Below, in pieces: positions 17,212-25,287 of a stretch of DNA of 26,844 nt. A program made the translations under genes and the position numbers. How positions within the stretch are numbered: position 1 is the stretch's first letter; every line of letters starts with the position of its first letter. Source of the stretch: CAYUAG01 sp964554015 (lineage in GTDB: Bacteria; Zhuqueibacterota; QNDG01; CAYUAG01); assembly GCA_964554015.1 (NCBI GenBank), contig CAZKMO010000030.1, positions 1-26,844 of the forward strand. The letters are read 5' to 3'. The notes beneath the pieces were generated by a model, which ran no database searches, was not told the origin of the DNA, and saw only the letters and a program-made list of their open reading frames with translations.

Positions 17212-18120
17212 TTATTTTTTCCAGGGAGGATTTTCTGGTAATGACTTATCAAACTCATCAATGAGAGATTGTTCATAATCACCTTTATAGTCTCCGCTTA
17301 AAAACTTATCAATTCCTTCCTGGTAAAATCGTTTCCAGGCTTTTTCCTCTTGTCCCGGTATTATGGGATAAAATAAAGCATTATTGGCCTGAGCTGCTTT
17401 TAGGTCACCGGGCGCATCACCTATCATCAGGATATTATCTTCCTGGTATTTACCACCTGCCGCCATCTGTAGGTGTTCCTTTTTCTTACCCATTTCCTGT
17501 CCCGCAATAACACCCATATATTTTGCCAGGTCATGTTCTTCCCATTCCCTCTGCAGAGCTTCGGTCGGAGTGGAAGAAACGACAATCATATCTGCTTTTC
17601 CGGAAATTTTCTCCAGACATTCCCGGACCATAGGAAAGGGCGGAATGTTTTTTACTATTTCCTTAACACTCCAGTTAACCCTCTCACTCCATTCCAAAGC
17701 CAACTCTAATTCTTTTTTTTCTTCCTCACTTCCGGCTGCAACTATAGCCTTTTTTAATCCTTCATTGCTTAAAAGACTATCCGGATTTTCCACCCATTTA
17801 AAATAGTGAGGATACTGGGGTACCTTAAAATTTCTATTTTTGATCATGGGGTGAGTAGGTAACAGTTCATTTATTATACGTTTAGAGGTTATATGACGAT
17901 TGGCTCCTCTGGTTTTAGAAAAAAGATCCGCAAATTCCTTACACTCTCTGGCTGCCAGTGCCACTCCCTGCAGTCCAAAATATCCGATGAGCCAGGGTCC
18001 GAAACATTCCCGCTGCTTTATTCCCATGGTATCAAAAACACAACCATCGGAATCTATACCTACAAAAAAATTATATTGTGATTTAAATTCGGTTAATTCT
18101 TTCTGCGCTTCACTTATCAT
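17212..18120 (-). CDS. HAD-superfamily hydrolase
   Basis: A 302-aa cytoplasmic protein with the HAD catalytic motifs: D23-x-D25 ('GIDSDGCVFD'), Ser182/Ser183-Thr184 ('VVSSTP'), Lys in 'MGKKKEH' (212-214) and the D235/D239 acidic pair ('MIGDAPGDLKAA'). A long helical cap separates the first two motifs. HAD enzymes of this kind are phosphatases or related phosphotransferases; the substrate is unknown, but a sugar phosphate is plausible from the neighbours. A good AAGGAG site fixes the start. The 129-nt gap upstream contains an AT-rich dispersed repeat and a TATAAT. Confidence 0.85.
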   Translation of the reverse strand: MISEAQKELTEFKSQYNFFVGIDSDGCVFDTMGIKQRECFGPWLIGYFGLQGVALAARECKEFADLFSKTRGANRHITSKRIINELLPTHPMIKNRNFKVPQYPHYFKWVENPDSLLSNEGLKKAIVAAGSEEEKKELELALEWSERVNWSVKEIVKNIPPFPMVRECLEKISGKADMIVVSSTPTEALQREWEEHDLAKYMGVIAGQEMGKKKEHLQMAAGGKYQEDNILMIGDAPGDLKAAQANNALFYPIIPGQEEKAWKRFYQEGIDKFLSGDYKGDYEQSLIDEFDKSLPENPPWKK

Positions 18121-18193
18121 ATATTCTCCTTAATAATAATATAATAAAATAAATTATAGTTTTTATTAAAAAGTAAATAAGTAATTATCCGTT

Positions 18194-18250
18194 TTAAATA
18201 AATAAAATATCAAAAAGTAAAAAGCAAAATTACAAATAAAAATTCAAAAT
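18194..18250. repeat. AT-rich dispersed repeat, copy 1 (beside the S23-type gene)
   Basis: A 56-nt stretch that matches 22713-22768 at 48 of 56 positions without gaps, including the shared core TAAAAAGCAAAAT. It begins exactly at the stop codon of the four-helix-bundle gene. Low complexity explains part of the match, but the collinear run and shared non-A/T bases argue for common origin. Confidence 0.6.
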
Positions 18251-18621
18251 CATCTCTTACCCTTTAGTGTTAAAACACTTGAAGCGAATATTTTTCCTAT
18301 TTCATCAAATTCACTTAAAAACCAATTAACTTTTTCTGGTGTTACTCTATTGCTATCTCTAAGCAAGCTAAACCATAGTTTACTTTCATTAGCTGATTTA
18401 AGGGAATGATTGAAATAATTAGTAAAATCTTTCTTACTGCTTGCAGATTGACCCTCAACATAATTACCTAAAATACTAGTACCACTACGAAGTAATTGAT
18501 CACCAAGTCTTTTAGAAACATTGTCTTTTGGTAAGTTATCTAAAAATTTAATCAGTTTCAGAACAAAGTTATAAAGTCTTTTTTTAAATTCATTTTTAAA
18601 CTTTGATTTGTATTTTTCCAT
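18250..18621 (-). CDS. Four-helix-bundle protein (S23 / 23S rRNA intervening-sequence protein family)
   Basis: A 123-aa, Lys-rich, all-helical protein resembling the S23 family, first known from insertions in 23S rRNA genes and also found as free-standing genes. Recognisable features are 'LGDQLLRSGTSILGNYVEGQ' (central helix) and 'KDFTNYFNHSLKSANESK'. The biochemical role is unknown. It has no Shine-Dalgarno site; the ATG follows AT-rich sequence with a 14-nt palindrome ATTTAAGCTTAAAT. It lies between the phosphofructokinase and HAD genes, with an AT-rich dispersed repeat at its 3' end, and looks like a later insertion in a metabolic gene row. Confidence 0.85.
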   Translation of the reverse strand: MEKYKSKFKNEFKKRLYNFVLKLIKFLDNLPKDNVSKRLGDQLLRSGTSILGNYVEGQSASSKKDFTNYFNHSLKSANESKLWFSLLRDSNRVTPEKVNWFLSEFDEIGKIFASSVLTLKGKR

Positions 18622-18672
18622 TTTAATATTTAATATTTAAGCTTAAATGGTTGAGCTATGTTACGTTAATCT

Positions 18673-19962
18673 TTATCTATACGCTTCCGGTGTGTATTTA
18701 TCTAGTTTCTTATCGGCAAATATGGGTTTGAATCTGGTAAATCGCATAATGCCGTTTTCTAAGGGAATTGTGACCCAGTCTTCACCGATTAATGGTTTTG
18801 CGTAAGCTATAAAATCATCAGTTACGTCGATTCGGTTTGCCGAAATCCAATTCGCGGGAAAGGACCTTTCTGAATTAGCAACTTTTTCCAAAGGTACCTT
18901 ATCATAATAAACTTGGTAATTACTGCCCTCTTTTCGGAGCATTGTCGCCATATATCCGGACTCTCCTTCAGTAGCAATAGAAACCGCTTTTTCACCCACT
19001 TTATATGCTTCCTCCAGATCAACATTGGAAGCATAAGCAATAGCATGCCTCTGATCTGTACCCGGAACCTGTCCTCTGGCGGAACCATTCACCTTCAGAC
19101 CTACTTTATTAAGAAAATTAGTTACTATCTGCCCCACAGTGATTTCACTGGCAGAATATTCAGTATGCCCGAAAAGATCTTTTTTCTCTCCCAATTCACC
19201 CACTGGAAAACCTTCGCTTACCACTACAATTACTCTTTCGTTTCTTTTTAATTCATCATTAACCTTATCAGCAAGTTCAGTGAGATTTAATCCGCTCTCG
19301 GTCATATATATCTGCAGGGGAATCCTTCTCTCCGGATCAGCAAGACGGGCAGCGGCAGGTATATACCCAATCTTTCGTCCCATAGCCTGAATAACCAGAA
19401 CCGGATCGGAAGGACAGGATCCCATATTTTCCTCGTTGGCATTTTGAGTATAAAGTGCCCAGTATCTGGCTACACTTCCGTATCCTGGGGTATGGTCTAT
19501 TAATTTAAATTCGGAATCGCCCACATCATTATCAATGGTTTTGGGTATTCCAGTTGCAATAAGATCCAGCCCTTTTTCTTCAGCAAAAATACCTATTTTG
19601 TTAGCTGTGTCCATAGAATCATTACCGCCTATGTAGAAAAAGTAGCCGATCTTATGTGCTTTGAGAACTTCTACGATACGCTCAAAATCTTCCTTTTGTT
19701 GGCTTTTAAGTTTATATCGGCAGGTTCCAATAGAACCGGCTGCCGGGGTAGTCTTAAGTAGTTCGATTTCTTTTGGGTTCTGAGCACTGATATCCAGGAG
19801 TTCTTCCTTTAACACTCCTTCTATTCCGTGAAATCCGGCATAGATTCTACCAAACGTATCCGGCATTTTCTTACAGGTATCTATTACCCCGCGAAGAGAA
19901 TTATTAATGACCGGAGTAGGCCCACCTGACTGGGCGACAACTACATTTTTATTTTCACTCAC
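18673..19962 (-). CDS. 6-phosphofructokinase, probably PPi-dependent
   Basis: A 429-aa enzyme of the PfkA/PFP superfamily that phosphorylates fructose 6-phosphate (reversibly if PPi is the donor). The phosphate-donor site reads GGNDS (112-116) instead of the ATP-type GGDGS, and the catalytic loop is PKTIDND (140-146) with Lys where ATP enzymes usually have Gly. Both point to PPi. D144 is the catalytic base, and 'MGRKIGY' (194-200) binds the sugar phosphate. Translation begins at GTG, with GAGG 9 nt upstream. It begins 21 nt after the LarA-like gene. Use of PPi is common in anaerobes saving ATP. Confidence 0.88.
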   Translation of the reverse strand: MSENKNVVVAQSGGPTPVINNSLRGVIDTCKKMPDTFGRIYAGFHGIEGVLKEELLDISAQNPKEIELLKTTPAAGSIGTCRYKLKSQQKEDFERIVEVLKAHKIGYFFYIGGNDSMDTANKIGIFAEEKGLDLIATGIPKTIDNDVGDSEFKLIDHTPGYGSVARYWALYTQNANEENMGSCPSDPVLVIQAMGRKIGYIPAAARLADPERRIPLQIYMTESGLNLTELADKVNDELKRNERVIVVVSEGFPVGELGEKKDLFGHTEYSASEITVGQIVTNFLNKVGLKVNGSARGQVPGTDQRHAIAYASNVDLEEAYKVGEKAVSIATEGESGYMATMLRKEGSNYQVYYDKVPLEKVANSERSFPANWISANRIDVTDDFIAYAKPLIGEDWVTIPLENGIMRFTRFKPIFADKKLDKYTPEAYR

Positions 19963-19983
19963 CTTTTTAACCTCGTCTTCTTT

Positions 19984-21231
19984 TTATTTTACTTGATATA
20001 AAATTTCTCCTGCGTTAGGGACCAGAAGAATCCCTTTATCCTCTTTGTTTTCCCAATCGGATAAATTAATTGCTCTGTAGTCCTTATATCCCAGATTGAT
20101 TTTCTTACATCTTTCTTCGGGTATACTTGTTGCCAGAAAGACATTTATCCTGGGTTTCTCTATTCCGTTTTTATAGGTTCCTATCCCTTTTATATGAGTG
20201 GAATGTGCTTTTATTCCTCCCGGAACCCAGGAAAATTTATCAGGTTGTTTAAGAAAATAGTCTCTTACATGATAGCCCACTCTTTCCAGAATTTCCCCAT
20301 GGGTATAAGAAACTTCCCTAATATGAGGAGCATAAATAATAAGTTCACCCCCGTCCTGAACCACATTTTCCAGTTTGTACATGACTTTACCCCCAGTCCA
20401 TAAATCATCGTACATTTTAGGGGCAATACCCAGCACTTTTTTAAAAGTCTTATCCTTATATACTATGTTTAGTTTACCAGAGAGGTCAGCAGCTTTGGAC
20501 CAGGATTCTTGGGGATTTCCAATAAATAATCCACTCATTTTTTTATTTTTAATTACCAGACTAAAGCAAAGTGTAGGAATCTTTATGAAGGAAGAGGCAA
20601 TATCTATGACTTTTCGGACCGGAGTTTGTTTTTTTCCATTAATCTCAAGATTTGTAATAAGAGCACCCAGCCAATGGAAGAAATGCACTACTTCCGTACC
20701 TGCTATGCCTGGAAAAAAGTACTTGTTACCACCGGAAAATCCTACCACTTCATGAGGAAAAACAGGTCCTACAATGATAAGAAAATTATAATTAAAAATG
20801 ATCTTATTGACTTGTACTTCTACATTTTCCTTTAACAATCCGTTTGAAATCTGTTCAATTTTACTCTTGGATATGGTGCCAATTGTAGTAAGAGCATTCG
20901 GATTGTCCCAACTATGGTTGAAAAAATCAACCGATGAAAACTTCTGGTTTTTTTCTTTTTCCGATATTCCCACCAATTGTAAAATGTGCTTTCTTTCCAG
21001 GGGAGGATGGGTACCCAAGGCAACCAGAAAATCCAGTTTCTTGACTTTTTTGCCCAAATGCTCACATATTGTCTTAAAAAAAAGTTGTACCGGAGCCGTA
21101 CGGGTATGGTCAGGTATTATGACCAGCACTTTCTTATTTTTAACATCAATACGTGATAAAGCTTTTATAGAGAGGTTTATAACTTCCGTTTCGGAAAGAT
21201 ATCCTCTTTCCAATCCTTTTCCAATTACCAT
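19984..21231 (-). CDS. LarA-like nickel-pincer hydroxyacid racemase/epimerase
   Basis: A 415-aa member of the lactate racemase LarA family (DUF2088). Residues binding the nickel-pincer nucleotide and substrate are in place: 'DHTR' (41-44), 'GTHPP' (73-77), H106, H160 ('FPHEVVGFSGG') and K170 ('GGNK'), the last two 10 residues apart as in LarA, where the Lys carries the cofactor. Relatives interconvert C2 epimers of lactate, malate, hydroxyglutarate or aldonates such as gluconate. The gene overlaps gnd by 7 nt and is followed 21 nt later by phosphofructokinase, so a sugar acid substrate is more likely than lactate (inference). The cofactor genes larB, larC and larE are not in the window. A GGAGG lies rather far (about 16 nt) from the ATG. 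Confidence 0.8.
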   Translation of the reverse strand: MVIGKGLERGYLSETEVINLSIKALSRIDVKNKKVLVIIPDHTRTAPVQLFFKTICEHLGKKVKKLDFLVALGTHPPLERKHILQLVGISEKEKNQKFSSVDFFNHSWDNPNALTTIGTISKSKIEQISNGLLKENVEVQVNKIIFNYNFLIIVGPVFPHEVVGFSGGNKYFFPGIAGTEVVHFFHWLGALITNLEINGKKQTPVRKVIDIASSFIKIPTLCFSLVIKNKKMSGLFIGNPQESWSKAADLSGKLNIVYKDKTFKKVLGIAPKMYDDLWTGGKVMYKLENVVQDGGELIIYAPHIREVSYTHGEILERVGYHVRDYFLKQPDKFSWVPGGIKAHSTHIKGIGTYKNGIEKPRINVFLATSIPEERCKKINLGYKDYRAINLSDWENKEDKGILLVPNAGEILYQVK

Positions 21232-22631
21232 TTGGTGTGAAAAATTCCCTCCTTATCAATTCTTTTATACGTGTGAGCACCAAAATAATCCCGCTGTGCC
21301 TGTATCAAACTGGCAGGAAGACGTTCTTTCCTATAGCTGTCATAATACCCCAAGGAAGAACTGGTAACCAGGCAGGGAATTCCGAACTTATTTGCAATTT
21401 GGACAACGTAGCGGAGGGCATCCTGCAGGTAGTTGAGTAATCCGCTGAAATAATCATCAAAAAGTAAATTGGGAAGCTGAGAATTTTTTTCATAGGCTTT
21501 CGTTATATCTCCCAGAATTTTGGATCGGATAATACAACCTCCCCTCCAGATTTTAGCGATATTTCCCAAGTTTAGATCAAAACCGTATTCTTTAGAAGCT
21601 GAGGTCATTAAAGAGAGACCTTGGGCATAGGCGAGTATTTCGGAAGCATACAGGGCATCATGAATGGCTTGAATGAATTTATCCTTGTCTCCATCGAATT
21701 TCAGGGAAGGTCCCTGCAGTATTTGAGAAGCTTCTATTCTTTCGGATTTATAAGCTGAAATAAATCTGGCTTCTACTGCTGCATCAATAGATGGAATTGG
21801 CACTCCCAGGTCCATAGCTTCCTGGGAAGTCCATTTTCCCGTCCCTTTCTGAGATGCCTCATCTAAAATAATATCAACCAGTGCCTTATTGGTCTCCTCG
21901 TCTTCTTTGGCTAAGACTACTCCGGTAATTTCAATTAAATATGAATCCAGCACACCCTCATTCCAAATGGAAAAAAGTTCAGCCTGTTCATTGGCATCGA
22001 GATTTAACACATCTTTCATCAAGTCATATGCTTCTACGATAGTTTGCATAATAGCATATTCAATACCGTTATGCACCATCTTTACATAGTGACCGGCACC
22101 ACCCGGCCCCATATAATCACAGCAAGGTTCACCGTCAATCTGGGCAGAAATTTTAGTTAGTATAGGAGCTACAGCTTCATACGCTTGTTTATGTCCTCCC
22201 GGCATGATAGAAGGTCCTTTGAGTGCTCCCTCCTCGCCACCACTGACTCCGGTTCCAATATATAAAAATCCTTTTTCCTCTACCTTTTTTGCCCTTCTCT
22301 GCGTATCTTTAAAATATGTATTTCCACCGTCCAGCAGTATATCATCTTTAGAAAGATAAGGAATGATTTCATCTATCACCGCATCCACTGGTTGCCCTGC
22401 TTTAACCATGATTATGATTTTTCTGGGTTGCTCAATCGAATTAATGAATTCTTCCATAGTATGAGTTCCGATTATATTTTTTCCTTTGCCTCTACCATTG
22501 ATCAAGTTATCAACTTTTGATTTTGTTCGGTTATAGATAGAAACAGTAAAACCTTTACTTTCCATATTCAACACTAAGTTTTCTCCCATGACTGCTAATC
22601 CAATTAAGCCAATATCCGACTTTTTATCCAT
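21225..22631 (-). CDS. gnd: 6-phosphogluconate dehydrogenase, decarboxylating
   Basis: A 468-aa cytoplasmic enzyme, full length, that oxidises 6-phosphogluconate to ribulose 5-phosphate and CO2. It has the N-terminal dinucleotide fold 'GLIGLAVMGENL' with N34-R35-T36, favouring NADP; the substrate loop 'GVSGGEEGALKGPSIMPGG' (128-146); catalytic K184, N188 and E191 ('KMVHNGIEY'); and the C-terminal 'AQRDYFGAHTYKR'. A strong AGGAGG fixes the start. It leads a three-gene run with the LarA-like and phosphofructokinase genes. No glucose-6-phosphate dehydrogenase or gluconate kinase is visible here. Confidence 0.96.
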   Translation of the reverse strand: MDKKSDIGLIGLAVMGENLVLNMESKGFTVSIYNRTKSKVDNLINGRGKGKNIIGTHTMEEFINSIEQPRKIIIMVKAGQPVDAVIDEIIPYLSKDDILLDGGNTYFKDTQRRAKKVEEKGFLYIGTGVSGGEEGALKGPSIMPGGHKQAYEAVAPILTKISAQIDGEPCCDYMGPGGAGHYVKMVHNGIEYAIMQTIVEAYDLMKDVLNLDANEQAELFSIWNEGVLDSYLIEITGVVLAKEDEETNKALVDIILDEASQKGTGKWTSQEAMDLGVPIPSIDAAVEARFISAYKSERIEASQILQGPSLKFDGDKDKFIQAIHDALYASEILAYAQGLSLMTSASKEYGFDLNLGNIAKIWRGGCIIRSKILGDITKAYEKNSQLPNLLFDDYFSGLLNYLQDALRYVVQIANKFGIPCLVTSSSLGYYDSYRKERLPASLIQAQRDYFGAHTYKRIDKEGIFHTKW

Positions 22632-22669
22632 TATGTAACCTCCTAATGTTTTATATTATTTATTCTGAT

Positions 22670-22699
22670 TATATATATGATAATTCTTGATTTTGTCTA
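22670..22699 (-). promoter_or_regulatory. Candidate promoter for the gnd operon
   Basis: Minus-strand TAGACA (22694-22699) followed after 18 nt by TATATA (22670-22675), overlapping a TATAAT at 22668-22673. It lies 38 nt before the gnd ATG in a very AT-rich gap, so the exact -10 cannot be chosen. Confidence 0.35.
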
Positions 22700-22712
22700 T
22701 TCATGCTATAAC

Positions 22713-22768
22713 TTAAATAATTAAAATATTAAAAATTAAAAAGCAAAATGACATATAAAAATGAAAAG
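22713..22768. repeat. AT-rich dispersed repeat, copy 2 (upstream of gnd)
   Basis: Matches copy 1 (18194-18249) at 48 of 56 positions in the same orientation. It lies in the 234-nt gap between the SDR and gnd genes, facing an inverted relative at about 22800-22850. Confidence 0.55.
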
Positions 22769-22799
22769 ATTTCGATTATCATTACTATAATTGAATAAT

Positions 22800-22850
22800 T
22801 TTGCATTTTACTTTGTCATTTTTATTTTTGATATTTAATTTTTGCATTAT
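22800..22850. repeat. AT-rich dispersed repeat, inverted relative (copy 3)
   Basis: Read on the minus strand it shares AAATATCAAAAA and AAAATGACA-like blocks with copies 1 and 2, but less closely and with gaps. Together with copy 2 it forms a long, loose inverted repeat with a centre near 22785. Confidence 0.4.
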
Positions 22851-22865
22851 AATGAATCTATTGCT

Positions 22866-23690
22866 TTAAACTCCGCTGAACGCCGAAAATCCTCCATCCA
22901 CCGGTACAATGATGCCGTGTACAAACTCTGCTCCCGGTGAGATCAACCAAAGAACAGTTGAAACCAAATCCTCCGGTTTCCCAAATCTTTTCATGGGGGT
23001 CTGCGATATAATAGTGTTTCCTCTTTCGGTCAAGGATCCGGTTTCCTTATCGGTCAATAAAAAGCGATTTTGTTCAGTGAGAAAAAATCCTGGTGCAATG
23101 GCATTAACTCTAATTTTATCAGAATAATGATGAGACATGTGTACAGCCAGCCACTTGGTAAAATTGCTTATGCCTGCTTTAGCGGCAGAATAAGCAGGAA
23201 CTTTGGTCATGGGGGCAGAAGCTGACATGGAAGAGATGTTAATTATAACACCCTCTCCTTTGTCTGCTATATGTTTTCCGAATACCTGTGAGGTTAAAAA
23301 GGTTCCCACAAAATTTAAATTGAATACAAATTTTACTGCATCCTCCGGAAGATCAAAAAATGATAAATCAGGGCTGGTGGTAGCTTGAGTCTTGTTCCCT
23401 CCAGCACCATTTATCAAGATATCAACTGCTCCAAATTTATCGAAGGTTTTTTGGGCTGCTGCTTTAATATTCTCTTTATCCAGTATATCGGTTTTTATAG
23501 TAAGATGTTCAATGTTTTTTTTGGTTAGATATTTACTCAGATTTTTCATAGATTCTTCGGAAATGTCCAGAATAACCACCTTGCCTCCACATTCGCCTAT
23601 GGCCTTGGCAATTTGGGAACAAAGAACACCTGCCCCTCCGCTTATGACAGCCACTCTTCCTTCCAGATTTAAACATTTAGATAAATCCAT
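22866..23690 (-). CDS. SDR oxidoreductase, D-mannonate oxidoreductase (fructuronate reductase) type
   Basis: A 274-aa short-chain dehydrogenase with the cofactor loop 'SGGAGVLC' (17-24), D42 favouring NAD, 'NGAGG' (94-98) and the catalytic set N125 or nearby, S154, Y167 and K171 (YSAAK). Its overall pattern, including the C-terminal 'VDGGFSAFSGV', matches SDR-type mannonate oxidoreductases that reduce D-fructuronate to D-mannonate, like the SDR enzyme that replaces classical UxuB in several bacteria. It lies 92 nt after uxaC, which makes this assignment likely. A GAGGAG site precedes the ATG. Another polyol or sugar-acid dehydrogenase remains possible. Confidence 0.78.
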   Translation of the reverse strand: MDLSKCLNLEGRVAVISGGAGVLCSQIAKAIGECGGKVVILDISEESMKNLSKYLTKKNIEHLTIKTDILDKENIKAAAQKTFDKFGAVDILINGAGGNKTQATTSPDLSFFDLPEDAVKFVFNLNFVGTFLTSQVFGKHIADKGEGVIINISSMSASAPMTKVPAYSAAKAGISNFTKWLAVHMSHHYSDKIRVNAIAPGFFLTEQNRFLLTDKETGSLTERGNTIISQTPMKRFGKPEDLVSTVLWLISPGAEFVHGIIVPVDGGFSAFSGV

Positions 23691-23782
23691 ACTACCTACT
23701 CCTCGACGATGTACGTTGGGAAAGCCTTATCATCCAGAATGATGTATAATTTGAAAATATGATATTTATGATTCTTAAATTC

Positions 23783-25156
23783 CTATTTACTTCTTTTTTT
23801 AATTAAATTTTTAGCATTATGGTAGGCTACATTTTCTACCAGTTCTTGCGCTATTGATTGGGGGATTTGTCCCTGATAAACCATATAGCCTACCACCTTA
23901 CATAATACTCTTCTAAACATTTCTGTTCGAGATCCATAGGAAAACAGTTTCCGGGAATCACTGACCATGGTGCCGCAATTGGAAATAAGATCAACAGAAG
24001 CAACATACTTCAAATGCATTTCCATTCCGAAAGGACTGTCATTAAACCACCAGGGGGCGCCAATTATTATATTTGGAAAAGCTCTGGCAATAGTGGTCAC
24101 TGCAGGAAGATGAGTTGGATCCAGACAGTAGATTATAATATTTGTATCTTCGGCAAACTCATTTAGGAAATATTTGAGTCCTTCCGCAAAATCAACATTT
24201 TGAGTGCATATATCCCCCCCAGAATCGATTCCGAGCCTATCAAACAGGATATTACGGTAATCTCTGACAGAACCAATATGAAGTTGAGTCAGCCAGTTTT
24301 TCTTTTTATTTAATTTACCTAATTGATACAACATAAATGCTTTATAGGTTATAATTTCCTTACTTTCTAATTTTTCACCTTTATAACCTTTAGAATAAAT
24401 CAAGGCTGCTTCTTTTAGGGAAACCGGAAAAGAATATGGTTTTTCAATCCCGAGATCACTTGCAATACACCCCTGTTCAGAAAAATAATCATGCCTTTTT
24501 TCTAAACCAGAAAGCAAACCTTCGATTTGACTTACATCATCACCTGTTTTTTCTCCCAGCTCATCAATAAACTTCTTCCAAACATGATTCTCGATATGAA
24601 TAACTTTATCCGGTCGCCAGGTAGGCAATACCATTACTTCCTGAAGTTCTTTTCTGACTTTTTGATGTAAGTCTAAATCAGAAGTAGGATCATCAGTAGT
24701 ACACATTAATTCTATATTCATCTCTTTAATCAAACTTTGAGGGAACATTGATTTATCTGCTAAGAGTGAAGAAGTTTTTTCCCAGATAGCATCAGCAGTT
24801 TTATTTGATATGAGATCTTTTATGCCAAATCTTCTTCGTAAATCCATATGTATCCATTCATAGGTAGGATTTCCCCCAAACTGGAGAAAAACCTCAGCCA
24901 GAGCATTCCATTTTTCTCTGTTAGTAGCACTTCCGGTAATTTTTTCTTCCTGGACTCCTCTTCTTCGCATTAATTCCCAAACATAGTGATCGGTAGCTCC
25001 TTCCACTTCCCAGATATCTTGAGCCGGTTTATTTTCCAAGATTTCTTTTAATTCCACATGACTGTGAAGATCTACAATAGGTAAATCTTTAATTTTTTGG
25101 TATAGTTCCTTGGCTGTAGAATTTTTTAAAAGATAATCATTATCTAAAAAATTCAT
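23783..25156 (-). CDS. uxaC: Uronate isomerase (glucuronate/galacturonate isomerase)
   Basis: A 457-aa member of the amidohydrolase-fold UxaC family that converts D-glucuronate to D-fructuronate (and D-galacturonate to D-tagaturonate). Visible features are the metal-binding H31-x-H33 in 'VDLHSHVE', 'THLPAV', 'GAPWWFNDSPFGM' and the C-terminal 'SDSRKLFSYGSRTEMFRRVL', all typical. Full length. A GGAGA site and a candidate promoter (25245-25273) lie upstream, so it may be transcribed apart from the GH3 gene. With the downstream SDR it forms the first two steps of hexuronate breakdown. Confidence 0.95.
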   Translation of the reverse strand: MNFLDNDYLLKNSTAKELYQKIKDLPIVDLHSHVELKEILENKPAQDIWEVEGATDHYVWELMRRRGVQEEKITGSATNREKWNALAEVFLQFGGNPTYEWIHMDLRRRFGIKDLISNKTADAIWEKTSSLLADKSMFPQSLIKEMNIELMCTTDDPTSDLDLHQKVRKELQEVMVLPTWRPDKVIHIENHVWKKFIDELGEKTGDDVSQIEGLLSGLEKRHDYFSEQGCIASDLGIEKPYSFPVSLKEAALIYSKGYKGEKLESKEIITYKAFMLYQLGKLNKKKNWLTQLHIGSVRDYRNILFDRLGIDSGGDICTQNVDFAEGLKYFLNEFAEDTNIIIYCLDPTHLPAVTTIARAFPNIIIGAPWWFNDSPFGMEMHLKYVASVDLISNCGTMVSDSRKLFSYGSRTEMFRRVLCKVVGYMVYQGQIPQSIAQELVENVAYHNAKNLIKKRSK

Positions 25157-25244
25157 TATTAATCTCCATATTTATAAGTTAAGTAATTTCTCTCAATACG
25201 TTTTTCCTATCGTAATATAATAATACAAATCTTCATTAATTTAT

Positions 25245-25273
25245 AAGGTAATTTAAATTCAGCTTTCTGTCAA
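25245..25273 (-). promoter_or_regulatory. Candidate sigma70-type promoter for uxaC
   Basis: Minus-strand TTGACA (25268-25273, perfect consensus), 17-nt spacer and a weak -10 TACCTT (25245-25250), 88 nt upstream of the uxaC ATG. It lies in the 131-nt gap after the GH3 stop. Confidence 0.45.
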
Positions 25274-25287
25274 GTATATATTATTAT

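Noticed and set aside
18181..18250. CRISPR-like or phage attachment site at the AT-rich repeats
   Set aside because: Copies are few, 4.5 kb apart and low in complexity; no spacer pattern, cas gene or integrase is present.
20798..21367. A 189-codon plus-strand frame across the start of the LarA-like gene and the end of gnd
   Set aside because: It lies opposite two clear genes with intact motifs; its translation is Phe/Ser-rich and looks like a shadow frame.
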